A stretch of 64,000 nucleotides of DNA, taken from Occultella kanbiaonis. GTDB lineage: Bacteria > Actinomycetota > Actinomycetes > Actinomycetales > Beutenbergiaceae. Under the pieces are notes generated by a model. That model made no database searches and was not told where the DNA came from. It saw nothing but the letters and a program-made list of their open reading frames with translations. The position numbers and the translations under genes were made by a program. The stretch spans positions 2,666,001 through 2,730,000 of the forward strand of contig NZ_CP046175.1 in the NCBI RefSeq assembly GCF_009708215.1. Reading direction: 5' to 3'. Shown here piece after piece: positions 43,659 to 51,787 of the stretch. Numbering within the stretch: position 1 is the stretch's first letter; each line of letters begins with the position of its first letter.

Positions 43659-44606
43659 CTACGAGTCGCCGGGGAGCCAGTCCGGGCGGGTCAGTTCCTC
43701 GACGAGGCCGCCGAGCGCCACGCGGTCGGACTCGGTACCGGTGTGCGGACCGCGCAGCCATGCCGAGAAGGTGGCGATCTCGTCCAGGCGCCAGCGCAGG
43801 TCGAACATCTCCAGCAGTTCCGGATCGGCGGCCACGTCGCCCGGGATCCGCCCGGCCGTGCGGGCCAGGTCGGTCAGGTCGCGCTCGCGCGGGGCCACCC
43901 GCAGGGACTCCCAGTCCACCCAGCGGCGGCCCTGTGCGGTGACGATCTGGTTGTGCGGACCCGGTTCGCCGTGGGTGGCGACCCACCCCGCCCGAGTCGC
44001 GAGTGCGGCTGCGACGCGCGCGTCGTAGCGCGCGATCCACACCGGGATCCGGGCCAGGTGCGCCCGCACCTGCGCGCGGGCCTCGCCGCTCAGTGGTCCG
44101 CCGGACCACTGAGGTTCGCTCGTCGTAGCGAGGCCCTCGAGGTCGCCCCGATCGGTGAGTGCGTGGTTCCAGACGCCGATGCCCGACGGCGGCTGCTCAC
44201 CGTGCAGTGCGGCGAGCGCGGTCATGGTCTGCTCCGCGCCGAGCCCGGTCAGCTCGCCGGTGGGGCGCTCACCCTCGAGCCACTCGGTGACGCTGAGCGC
44301 GTAGCCACCGAGGCGTTGCGTGAGGGGCCCCGCCGTGGTCGGGACCGTCGGCACGACGAAGGCGAGGCCCCGGTCGAACAGTTCGCGGGCCGCACCGTAG
44401 GTCGCCTCGAGCTCCTCCTGTCGGCCCGGCCTCGAAAGGCGGTCGGCGGTGACGAACCAGCGCCGACCGCCGGCCTCGGTGGCCCGCCAGTGCCAGGCAC
44501 CGAAGCCCCAGGGCAGGTGTTCCGCCGAGATTGCCGGAAGCTCCCAGGCGTCGCGCAGGAGCGTGACGACGTCCACGTCGCCCAGATCGGGTGGGGCTTC
44601 ACGCAT
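43659..44606 (-). CDS. phosphotransferase (aminoglycoside phosphotransferase/choline kinase fold)
   Basis: This 315-residue protein has the APH-type catalytic loop (WVATHGEPGPHNQIV) and metal loop (RWVDWESLRVAPRERDL, containing the DWE triad seen in this fold). It would use ATP to phosphorylate a small hydroxyl-bearing molecule. There is no reason to assign antibiotic resistance. The first loop has HGE rather than HGD, a variant common in actinobacterial members. It converges on the vWA/tubulin-like locus with a 13-nt gap and is followed by the YjbR-like gene's stop after 9 nt, so it may share a transcript with the two genes upstream. Confidence 0.83.
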   Translation of the reverse strand: MREAPPDLGDVDVVTLLRDAWELPAISAEHLPWGFGAWHWRATEAGGRRWFVTADRLSRPGRQEELEATYGAARELFDRGLAFVVPTVPTTAGPLTQRLGGYALSVTEWLEGERPTGELTGLGAEQTMTALAALHGEQPPSGIGVWNHALTDRGDLEGLATTSEPQWSGGPLSGEARAQVRAHLARIPVWIARYDARVAAALATRAGWVATHGEPGPHNQIVTAQGRRWVDWESLRVAPRERDLTDLARTAGRIPGDVAADPELLEMFDLRWRLDEIATFSAWLRGPHTGTESDRVALGGLVEELTRPDWLPGDS

Positions 44607-44615
44607 GGCGCGCCA

Positions 44616-45152
44616 TCAGCCGAGGGTGAGCCCGCGACATTGCAACTCGTCGGCGAGGATCCGCACCGCCCTCGGGCCGACCCCGTGCAGTGCCAGGAGT
44701 TCGGCCTCGGAGCGCTCGGCGACCTGCCCGAGGGTGGTGATCCCGGCGCCGGCAAGCGCGCGCGTTGCCGGGGCGCCGATCGCGGCCGGTAGGTCCCCGC
44801 CGGCGCCGGGCGGGGCCGCATCGGCGGCTGCCACCGAGGCCGCGAGCCGTTTCGGTGCACGGGCGAACCAGGCGCGCCGGACGAGATGGTTGAGTGTCAT
44901 GCCGTTGATGTCGGCCAGGGGGATCCGGAAGCCGATCGGGCGTCCGCCACGCAGGACCTGCTCGCCGGCGGGCAGGTCAGCCAAGGCGGCGTCGAGGTCC
45001 GGCTCGGCGAGGTTCAGCTGGACGGCGTGGTCCTTCGTGACGGATGCGAATCCGGTGCCCCGGACCGTGAACGCGACCATCCCGAAGTGCGTGGTCTCCT
45101 CGACCTCGGGCAGCGCCAGCGCGGCCTTGCGGAGCTGGGCGAGTGTCGTCAT
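44616..45152 (-). CDS. MmcQ/YjbR-like protein with helix-hairpin-helix tail
   Basis: This 178-residue protein has a YjbR-type N-terminal domain of about 110 residues (LRKAALALPEVEETTHFGMVAF, then AVQLNLAEPDLDAAL). A C-terminal helix-hairpin-helix motif (AGITTLGQVAERSEAELLAL, GVGPRAVRIL) may bind DNA. YjbR proteins have a CyaY-like fold and unknown function. The start is the ATG at 45152, overlapping the upstream membrane-protein stop as ATGA. The longer open frame to 45344 is a shadow of that gene. Confidence 0.82.
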   Translation of the reverse strand: MTTLAQLRKAALALPEVEETTHFGMVAFTVRGTGFASVTKDHAVQLNLAEPDLDAALADLPAGEQVLRGGRPIGFRIPLADINGMTLNHLVRRAWFARAPKRLAASVAAADAAPPGAGGDLPAAIGAPATRALAGAGITTLGQVAERSEAELLALHGVGPRAVRILADELQCRGLTLG

Positions 45153-45529
45153 CGCCCCATAGTGCCGGACGCGGTCGCCAGCGCATCCCGTCGCTTGAGC
45201 CGCACGTCGATCGCGAGCAGGGTCACGCCGGCGCCGAGCAGGAAGATCGTGGCACCGACCGCCGTGCTGAGGAGGATCCCGGCGAGCGAGAACAGCACGG
45301 TCGTGGCCAGCGACAGCAACACCGAGTCGTCCCCGAACAGCCACCGCATCGTGTAGTAGATCCCGAACGCGATCACACCGATCACGCCGAGAGCGAGGGC
45401 ACGCTCGTCGGACGAGCCCTGGACGATGAGGTAGCCGTCCACGACGATCTCCAGGCCGAGGGCGAGGATGAACAGCAGCGCCCAGGCGCGTCTCGCGCCG
45501 CGGGGCCTGGGGGACCGCACCGGGTTCAT
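45149..45529 (-). CDS. small integral membrane protein
   Basis: This 126-residue protein has a basic N terminus (PRPRGARR) followed by four hydrophobic segments (about 15-33, 45-60, 70-86 and 89-107). I do not recognise a family. It is translationally coupled to the YjbR-like gene and divergent from the DUF4062 gene. The 200-nt divergent gap shows no repeat or clear promoter box that I can support. Confidence 0.7.
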   Translation of the reverse strand: MNPVRSPRPRGARRAWALLFILALGLEIVVDGYLIVQGSSDERALALGVIGVIAFGIYYTMRWLFGDDSVLLSLATTVLFSLAGILLSTAVGATIFLLGAGVTLLAIDVRLKRRDALATASGTMGR

Positions 45530-45729
45530 GGTCCGAGCATGGCCGACCGGTGCCGGGAGCGTCCGGTGAACGCGCCGGGATCCTGTGGGCGGCGCGCTTC
45601 CCCCAAGTCAGCCAGCGCCGTCATTGCGACGGCCTGTGGAGCTGTGCGCCGCTCGTTCCGACGATCCCTGCCGCGGCGCGGGTCTACGCTGAGATTCGGG
45701 TCAGTGACGACCGCGCGAGGGAGGGCAAA

Positions 45730-46794
45730 ATGCCTCGGCACATCCGCATCTTCGTCTCGTCACCCGGCGATGTGAGCGACGAGCGCCGCCAGTGCGGCGA
45801 GGTGATCGAAGAACTCAACACCACCGTGCAGGCACTGCTCCCCGAACTCGACACCCAGCTCGAAGTCATCCGGTGGGAGACGGACACCCACCCGGACCTC
45901 ACCGGTAGCCCGCAGGAGGTGGTCGATGACCAACTCCCCAAGGACTACGACGTCTTCCTGGGGATCATGTGGTCGCGTTTCGGCACACCCACCGGGACCG
46001 CAGGATCAGGTACCGAGCATGAGTTCCTGTCGGCACGCCGCGGGTGGGAGACGAAACGTCGACCGGCCCACCTTCTCTTCTACTTCTGCGAAGCTTCGAT
46101 ACCGCCGAAGGTCGCGGGCGAGCATGCGGATCAGCTCAAAGCAGTGTTCGATTTCCGCACTGAACTGAGCAATCAAGGGCTCGTGGGGTCCTACGAGGAC
46201 CGCTCCCGGTTCTCGGACACGGTTCGGCGAGACCTCGTCCTGGTCCTCGCGCGCCTCCTGCACGGCCAGACGGCCCAGATCGAGGACGCGCAGGGCGGGT
46301 CAGGCGTGATCGCCCCGGCGGACCATGCCATTGTGCGCAACCAGGTGGAGGCCTTGACCAGGGAGTACGAGCACCTGCGAGAGACCATGCAGTCTGGCGA
46401 CAGACGGACCCGCCGGATGGAGGTTGTTGCCTCACAGCTGCGCTCCCTTGCCCAGTCCGCCTATCCGCTCCTGCCGGATCTCGCCACAAGCCAGAGGCCG
46501 GGAGACCGGCTGGCGGCCGTTTGCATTCTTCAAGCGATCCCCGACGCCGCCTACCTGGATTGGCTTGGCGAGCGGATGCCCGCCGAGCAGCCATTCCTCG
46601 GCTATCACGCCGCAGTGGCCTTGCTGGTTGCGGCCCGTGATCTACCTGTCGAGTCACTCGACCAGGTGGCGCACGCGCTGGAGCGCGCCGAGAGCATGTG
46701 GAGTCGGCTCCTGCGGAGTACCGACCGCTCACGAGTCCTCGACAACGTCCGTGGGGAGTTGAAGCGACGGCTATCGGGGACCGGCCGACTCTGA
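45730..46794 (+). CDS. DUF4062 protein with TIR/STAND-associated C-terminal region
   Basis: This 354-residue protein begins with a DUF4062 domain (RHIRIFVSSPGDVSDERR, VIRWETDTHPDLTGSPQ, YDVFLGIMWSRFGTPTGTAG). This TIR-like fold is usually found at the head of predicted signalling or defence proteins. Residues about 200-354 contain RTRRMEVVASQLR, a GDRLAAVCILQAIPD segment and FLGYHAAVALLVAAR, resembling a region that accompanies TIR or DUF4062 domains in other bacteria. GGGAGGG lies about 4 nt before the ATG. Base composition is visibly less GC-rich than its neighbours, and it stands alone, so acquisition by transfer is likely. No NTPase domain is present. Confidence 0.8.
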   Translation: MPRHIRIFVSSPGDVSDERRQCGEVIEELNTTVQALLPELDTQLEVIRWETDTHPDLTGSPQEVVDDQLPKDYDVFLGIMWSRFGTPTGTAGSGTEHEFLSARRGWETKRRPAHLLFYFCEASIPPKVAGEHADQLKAVFDFRTELSNQGLVGSYEDRSRFSDTVRRDLVLVLARLLHGQTAQIEDAQGGSGVIAPADHAIVRNQVEALTREYEHLRETMQSGDRRTRRMEVVASQLRSLAQSAYPLLPDLATSQRPGDRLAAVCILQAIPDAAYLDWLGERMPAEQPFLGYHAAVALLVAARDLPVESLDQVAHALERAESMWSRLLRSTDRSRVLDNVRGELKRRLSGTGRL

Positions 46795-46870
46795 CCACGG
46801 TCCTTTGTGCCCAGGGCAACCGCAGCGGAACCTTGCTCCTACATCGAGCGCGGCGGCCAGGCACGTCTCG

Positions 46871-48037
46871 TCACCGTCCCGTCAGCGCCGCACCCATCTG
46901 CTCCAGCGACTGCACCATGATCGGTCGTGGCGTGGCGAAGTTGTAGCGCACGAACCCCGTGCCGGCTTCCCCACACCGGTTGCCGTCCACGAGGGCGACG
47001 TCCGCGCGTTCGGCGAAGAACTCACCGGGCTCCGGGCCGAGGTCGAGCTCGCGGCAGTCGATCCAGGCGAGGTAGGTGCCCTCGGGTCGGGTGAGGTGTG
47101 CGCCGGGCAGGTGCTCGGCGACGAGGTCTGCGAGCACGTTCCGGTTGCCTTCGAGGTAGTGCAGCACATCCGCCAGCCACTGTCCGCCCGCCGTGTAGGC
47201 CGCGGTGTTCGCGATCACGCCGAGGTTCGCGGCGCCGTGCTCGGCCATCATGCCGACCTCGCTCCACTTCGCCAGGTCGGCGTCGTTGGACAGGATCAGC
47301 TGGGCGCACTTCATCCCGGGCAGGTTCCATGCCTTGGACGCCGATGCCGCGGTCACCGTGTGCGACGCCGCCGCCGGACTGATCGAGGCGTACGGCACGT
47401 GGGTGTGCTCGGAGAAGACGAGGGGAGCGTGGATCTCGTCGGAGAACACCCGACCACCGTGACGCTCCACGACCTCGGCGATCGCCAGCATCTCGGCGCG
47501 CTCCAGGACCCGGCCGACCGGGTTGTGCGGGTTGCACAGGATCAGCAGGTTCGCGCCGGCGCGGTAGGCGGCGTCGAGGCCGTCGAGGTCGTAGACGTAC
47601 CGGCCGTTCTCGACCAGCATCGGCACCTGGATGACCTCGCGCCCCATCGCCGGCGGAACCGTCAGGAACGGCATGTACGCGGGCGTCGGCAGGATCACCG
47701 GGGTGCCCGGCGCGGAGAAGTGCTCGATGGTGGCCTGGAGCCCGGCGATCACGTCCGGCAGCGGCCGCACGTTCTCGACAGGAACGTCCCAGCCGTAGAC
47801 GGTGCGCGACCACGCGGCGTACGCCCGCGACATCTGGTCCCCCAGGTCCTTCGGCAGGTACCCGAACACGCCGAGATCGACGGCGGTGTGTATCGCCTGG
47901 GTGATCGCCGGCGCCGTGCCGAAGTCCATCTCGGCGACGAACGCCCCGATCTTGTCCGGGAACATCGACCACTTCACCCCACCGATCTCGCGCAAGCGCT
48001 CGATCCGGACGTCGTCGAACTCCATGGTCTGCGTCAT
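46871..48037 (-). CDS. PLP-dependent C-S lyase/aminotransferase (MalY/PatB type)
   Basis: This 388-residue fold-type I PLP enzyme has ILCNPHNPVGRV, VFSDEIHAPLVF and the PLP-lysine motif SASKAWNLPGMKCAQ. These match the MalY/PatB group, which cleaves the C-S bond of cystathionine or cysteine conjugates to give pyruvate, ammonia and a thiol. AAAGGG lies 5 nt before the ATG. It begins 1 nt after the YheO-type regulator's stop and is co-transcribed with it. The divergent peptide-type ABC operon may supply its substrate. Confidence 0.9.
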   Translation of the reverse strand: MTQTMEFDDVRIERLREIGGVKWSMFPDKIGAFVAEMDFGTAPAITQAIHTAVDLGVFGYLPKDLGDQMSRAYAAWSRTVYGWDVPVENVRPLPDVIAGLQATIEHFSAPGTPVILPTPAYMPFLTVPPAMGREVIQVPMLVENGRYVYDLDGLDAAYRAGANLLILCNPHNPVGRVLERAEMLAIAEVVERHGGRVFSDEIHAPLVFSEHTHVPYASISPAAASHTVTAASASKAWNLPGMKCAQLILSNDADLAKWSEVGMMAEHGAANLGVIANTAAYTAGGQWLADVLHYLEGNRNVLADLVAEHLPGAHLTRPEGTYLAWIDCRELDLGPEPGEFFAERADVALVDGNRCGEAGTGFVRYNFATPRPIMVQSLEQMGAALTGR

Positions 48038-48038
48038 C

Positions 48039-48905
48039 TCAGCCCTTTCGTTTGGTGGTGCCCTGTTTGGACGGCGGACCGTCCTTCTCTTCGTCCTCGA
48101 TCTCGTTCAGGTAGTTGTAGATCGTGAATCGCGTGACCATGAGGGTGGCCGCGATCATCTCGACGGCGTCCCGGAGCAGGAACATGCCGCGCGCCTTCAG
48201 AGCGCGCACCACGGCGATCTTGTGCTCCTTCTTCATGAGCTCGACCGGGATGCCCTGCTCGGTCACCGCCTGGTGCACCAGATGGGATGCCAGCTCGTCC
48301 ACGTCCCGGGCGAACACCTCCGACGGCGTGTCCTCGGGGACGGGCACCTGCGGGGGCTGCGGGACGGACACGGGAGATTCGGCCGCGGGTAGCACCCCAC
48401 CCACCATCGCTGCGGCGATCCGCTCCACCGAGTGCCACATGGACAGGTCCGAGTTGATGCAGAGCGCCGCCACGGGCACGTTCGCGGCGTCTCGGATGAT
48501 CATCGTGGTGGAGCGCAGCTGTCGCCCGTCCGGCAGCTTCGAGGCGTAGCCCATCATGTGATCGAGCTCCCCGGTGGTCGCTCGTTCCAGCAGCAGGTCC
48601 GTGGCCGGATCGCCCACCTGCCGACCGGTCACGTCGCCGTGCACGGCCACGATGGAGTTCGGCAGCAGGGCCAGGTCGTGCAGCACCACCTCGGCAGAGA
48701 TCGGCAGCGCCCGGCCCAACGGCTCCACGAGGCCCTTGAACAGGGCGATCAGCCAGTCCCGGTCGCAGGGGGGAAGTTCATCCGTTGCCTGCACCCGCGC
48801 CGGGCGCGTGGCGCGCGCCTTGGCGGGCAACGCGGTCACCTTGGCGGCGCGTGCACGCCCTGAGGTGGCGCTGCGTGCCGCCGGCTGCGGCTTCTTCTCG
48901 GTCAT
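48039..48905 (-). CDS. YheO-type PAS/HTH transcriptional regulator
   Basis: This 288-residue protein has an N-terminal basic, low-complexity stretch of about 40 residues. A YheO-like PAS domain follows (FKGLVEPLGRALPISAEVVLHDL, IVAVHGDVTGRQVGDPATDLL, LRSTTMIIRDAANVPVAALCI). A C-terminal HTH (AVEMIAATLMVTRFTIYNYL) completes it. Relatives such as DauR control D-amino-acid use. AAAGGGG lies about 6-8 nt before the ATG at 48905; the open frame continues to 48962 but has no better start. It is divergent from the peptide-type ABC operon and is the probable reader of the three 20-bp-spaced repeats in the gap. Confidence 0.85.
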   Translation of the reverse strand: MTEKKPQPAARSATSGRARAAKVTALPAKARATRPARVQATDELPPCDRDWLIALFKGLVEPLGRALPISAEVVLHDLALLPNSIVAVHGDVTGRQVGDPATDLLLERATTGELDHMMGYASKLPDGRQLRSTTMIIRDAANVPVAALCINSDLSMWHSVERIAAAMVGGVLPAAESPVSVPQPPQVPVPEDTPSEVFARDVDELASHLVHQAVTEQGIPVELMKKEHKIAVVRALKARGMFLLRDAVEMIAATLMVTRFTIYNYLNEIEDEEKDGPPSKQGTTKRKG

Positions 48906-48977
48906 GTCGATTCCCCTTTGTCCGCCGATGTGGTGCCTCCAGTCTCGGCGCTCTGGCGCCAACCGTGTACCTCACCC

Positions 48978-49051
48978 GCCCGAATGTCAACAGCGTGTTA
49001 AAGGCTGCAACAAACCCTTGCGGACTTCAACGGGTGTTTGTAGTCTCCAAC
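48978..49051. repeat. three direct repeats with 20-bp period in the YheO/ABC divergent promoter region
   Basis: A 14-nt unit TTnnnGnCTnCAAC occurs at 48998-49011, 49018-49031 and 49038-49051, exactly 20 bp apart. A fourth CAAC lies in phase at 48988-48991. The second and third units overlap a possible promoter: TTGCGG at 49018 and TAGTCT at 49041, with 17-bp spacing. Sites on one helix face every two turns suggest cooperative binding of a regulator, most likely the YheO-type protein encoded at 48039. Confidence 0.7.
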
Positions 49052-49125
49052 ACACAGTCAGGGTTCGACGGCGAGCCCTCCCTAAGGAACACCCCGTTCG
49101 TCCGTGACCCAACCAGGGAGTTCAG

Positions 49126-50805
49126 ATGACTACCAAGCGATCGCACTACTGGCGCAGCGCGGCCTTGCTGGCGGCCGGCTCGATGATCCTCGGAGCCTGC
49201 GGCTCCAGCGAGGGCGACGAGTCGGGCGGGACCGGTGGCTCCGGTGACCCCGGATCCGAGGCCACCGAAGCGGGGGAGGCCGTCGCCGGCGGATCCGCGG
49301 TCTTCGCGGTCGACTCGCCATTCATCGGGTTCGACCCGAACGTGACCCCGGCGGCCCAGGACGCCCGAGTGTTGCGGCAGGTGTTCGACTCGCTGCTGTT
49401 CCTCGACGAGGAGGGCGCGTTGCAGCCCTGGCTGGCCAGCGAGTGGGCCGTCAGCGACGACGGCCTCGAGTACACCTTCACGGTCCGCGACGACGTGACA
49501 TTCACGGATGGCACGCCGTTCGACGCGTCGGCCGTCTGCTACAACCTCGACCGCATCAAGGACCCCGCCACCGCCTCGATCTACGCCATCGGGCTGATCG
49601 GGCCGTACGAGTCCTGCGCCGCCACCGACCCGACCACCGCCGTCGTGACGATGGCCACGCCGTACGCCCCGTTCCTGAACAACCTCACGTCGCCGTTCAT
49701 GGGCATCAACTCCCCGACGGCGGCCGCCGCGGCCGAGCCCGCCGACTACACCCTCGCTCCCGTCGGCAGTGGGCCGTTCGCCATCACCAGCTTCACTCCC
49801 AACGACCGCGTCGAGCTCGTCCGCAACGACGACTACGACTGGGCACCGGGTAACGCGACCCACACGGGTGCTGCCTACCTCGAGAACCTGACGTTCCAGA
49901 TCATCCCGGACCCCACCGTGCGGATCGGATCGGTGCGCAACGGCACCGTCAACGTCGGCAGCAACGTCCCGGAGACGGACGTGGCCGCGATCGAGGGCGA
50001 CCCGAACCTCGCACTCCTGTCCCAGCAGCAGTCCGGGGCGCCGTACCAGCTGCACTTCAACGCCTCCCGGGCCCCGTTCGACGAGATGGCCGTCCGCGAG
50101 GCGGCCCGTGCGGCGATGGACGTCGACGCCGCCGTCGACGCCCTCTATCTCGGCGTGTTCGACCGGGCCTGGGGCCCGCTCGCACCGACGACGCTCGCCT
50201 ACGACTCGGCCGTCGAGGGCTCCTTCGCCTTCGACGCCGACGAGGCCGGCCGGCTGCTGGACGAGGCCGGGTGGGTCCTGGGCTCGGACGGCGTCCGCAC
50301 CCGGGACGGTGAGCGCCTGAGCATCACCTACCTGGAGGGCAGCCCGAACCGGGAGAAGCGCCAGGACGTGGCCACGTTCCTCGCCGCGAACCTCGAGGCG
50401 GTCGGCTTCGAGGTCGAGACGCAGTTCCAGCAGGTCGCGCCGCTGCAGGCCCAGAGCCAGGCGGGCGACTACGACATCATGGGCCTGTCCCTGGTGGCGG
50501 TGGACCCGAACGTGCTCTACCAGATGTATGACCCGCGGTTCATCCCCAGCCCGGGTCGGTCCGGGTTCAACCTGAGCCACACCGACGACGAGACCCTGAC
50601 CGGGCTCGTCAACACCGGGCAACAGGAACTGGACCCCGAGGCCCGTGCGGCGATCTACGTGGACGCCCAGGCCGACGTCATCGACCAGGTCCGGTCGGTC
50701 GCCATCTACGTGCCGACGTACACCCTCGCCGTCAACGGACTCCAGGGCATCCGCTTCGACGCGGAAGGATACCCGATCCTCTACGACGCGTCGCTGATCC
50801 AGTGA
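49126..50805 (+). CDS. peptide/opine ABC transporter substrate-binding lipoprotein (SBP family 5)
   Basis: This 559-residue lipoprotein has a signal and lipobox (ILGACGSS) followed by an acidic/glycine linker. The family 5 binding domain shows QVFDSLLFLDEEGALQPWLA, YTFTVRDDVTFTDGTPFDAS and PVGSGPFAITSFTPNDRVEL. Such proteins bind peptides, nickel chelates, opines or glutathione. The start ATG is preceded by AGGGAG with a 5-nt spacer. It is the first gene of a seven-gene operon reaching 57497. The ligand is unknown. Confidence 0.93.
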   Translation: MTTKRSHYWRSAALLAAGSMILGACGSSEGDESGGTGGSGDPGSEATEAGEAVAGGSAVFAVDSPFIGFDPNVTPAAQDARVLRQVFDSLLFLDEEGALQPWLASEWAVSDDGLEYTFTVRDDVTFTDGTPFDASAVCYNLDRIKDPATASIYAIGLIGPYESCAATDPTTAVVTMATPYAPFLNNLTSPFMGINSPTAAAAAEPADYTLAPVGSGPFAITSFTPNDRVELVRNDDYDWAPGNATHTGAAYLENLTFQIIPDPTVRIGSVRNGTVNVGSNVPETDVAAIEGDPNLALLSQQQSGAPYQLHFNASRAPFDEMAVREAARAAMDVDAAVDALYLGVFDRAWGPLAPTTLAYDSAVEGSFAFDADEAGRLLDEAGWVLGSDGVRTRDGERLSITYLEGSPNREKRQDVATFLAANLEAVGFEVETQFQQVAPLQAQSQAGDYDIMGLSLVAVDPNVLYQMYDPRFIPSPGRSGFNLSHTDDETLTGLVNTGQQELDPEARAAIYVDAQADVIDQVRSVAIYVPTYTLAVNGLQGIRFDAEGYPILYDASLIQ

Positions 50806-50839
50806 CCCAGGGCCAACCACCGACACCAAGGGAGGATTC

Positions 50840-51775
50840 ATGGGTTTCGTCATCGCCAGACGCGTCCTGGCCGGCATCCCCACGCTGCTCGGCGTCACCG
50901 TCATCCTGTTCATCACGCTGCGGCTGCTGCCCGGCGACCCGATCTCGGCGATCCTGGCCGGGTCCCCGGCCACCCCGGAGGTTGTCGAGGCGCTGCGCGA
51001 GCAGTTCGGTCTGGACAGGTCGATCCCCGCGCAGTACTGGGAGTTCCTGACGAACGCGCTCACCCTGAACCTGGGCACCTCCTACAGCACCCGTCAGCCC
51101 GTCTCGGAGATGATCGGCCAACAGGTGGACCAGACCCTGATCCTGGCCTTCGCGGCAGCCACGGTCTCCGCCGTGACCGGGATCGTGCTCGGCTCCCTCT
51201 CGGCGATCAAGCGCAACGGCGTCATCGACGGCTTCGTCCGGGTGACCAGCCTGATCAACACCTCGATGCCGTCCTTCTGGGTGGGACTGCTGCTGATCAT
51301 GTTCTTCTCGTTCACGCTCGGCTGGTTCCCGGCCACCGGGTCGGGCAGCCTGAGCACCCTGGTGCTCCCGGCGATCACGCTCGGCCTGTCGGCCGCCGGC
51401 ACGGTGACCAGGCTGGTCCGCAACAGCGTGATCGAGGTGCTCGGCGAGAACTTCGTGACGGCGCTGCACGCCAAGGGGCTGAGGTCCCACCTGATCGTGA
51501 TGAAGCACGTGTTGCGCAACGCCGTGATCCCCACCGTCACCGTGGTGGGCCTGCAGCTCGGAGGGCTGGTCGCCGGCTCGGTGATCGTGGAGACGGTGTT
51601 CACGCGTCAGGGCATCGGTCAGATGCTCGTGCAGGCCATCGGCGGCCAGGACTACCCGGTGGTGCAGGGCGTGGTGCTGGTCATCGCGGTCATCTATATC
51701 GCGGTGAACATCGCCGTCGACATCTCGTACTCGTTCATCGACCCCCGCGTTCGTACCGCGCTGGGTAAGGGCTGA
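50840..51775 (+). CDS. ABC transporter permease, DppB type
   Basis: This 311-residue permease has six TM segments and the typical DppB start (RRVLAGIPTLLGVTVILFIT, LRLLPGDP). The C-terminal motif is ISYSFIDPRVRTALGKG. GGGAGG lies 4 nt before the ATG. It pairs with the DppC-type permease at 53098, although the amidohydrolase gene is inserted between the two. Confidence 0.94.
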   Translation: MGFVIARRVLAGIPTLLGVTVILFITLRLLPGDPISAILAGSPATPEVVEALREQFGLDRSIPAQYWEFLTNALTLNLGTSYSTRQPVSEMIGQQVDQTLILAFAAATVSAVTGIVLGSLSAIKRNGVIDGFVRVTSLINTSMPSFWVGLLLIMFFSFTLGWFPATGSGSLSTLVLPAITLGLSAAGTVTRLVRNSVIEVLGENFVTALHAKGLRSHLIVMKHVLRNAVIPTVTVVGLQLGGLVAGSVIVETVFTRQGIGQMLVQAIGGQDYPVVQGVVLVIAVIYIAVNIAVDISYSFIDPRVRTALGKG

Positions 51776-51787
51776 AGGGATCGCACC

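Noticed and set aside
43659-44606. The HGE in place of HGD in the phosphotransferase as a sign of an inactive enzyme
   Set aside because: HGE followed by a proline and a downstream Asn is common in actinobacterial members of this fold, and the DWE metal loop is intact.
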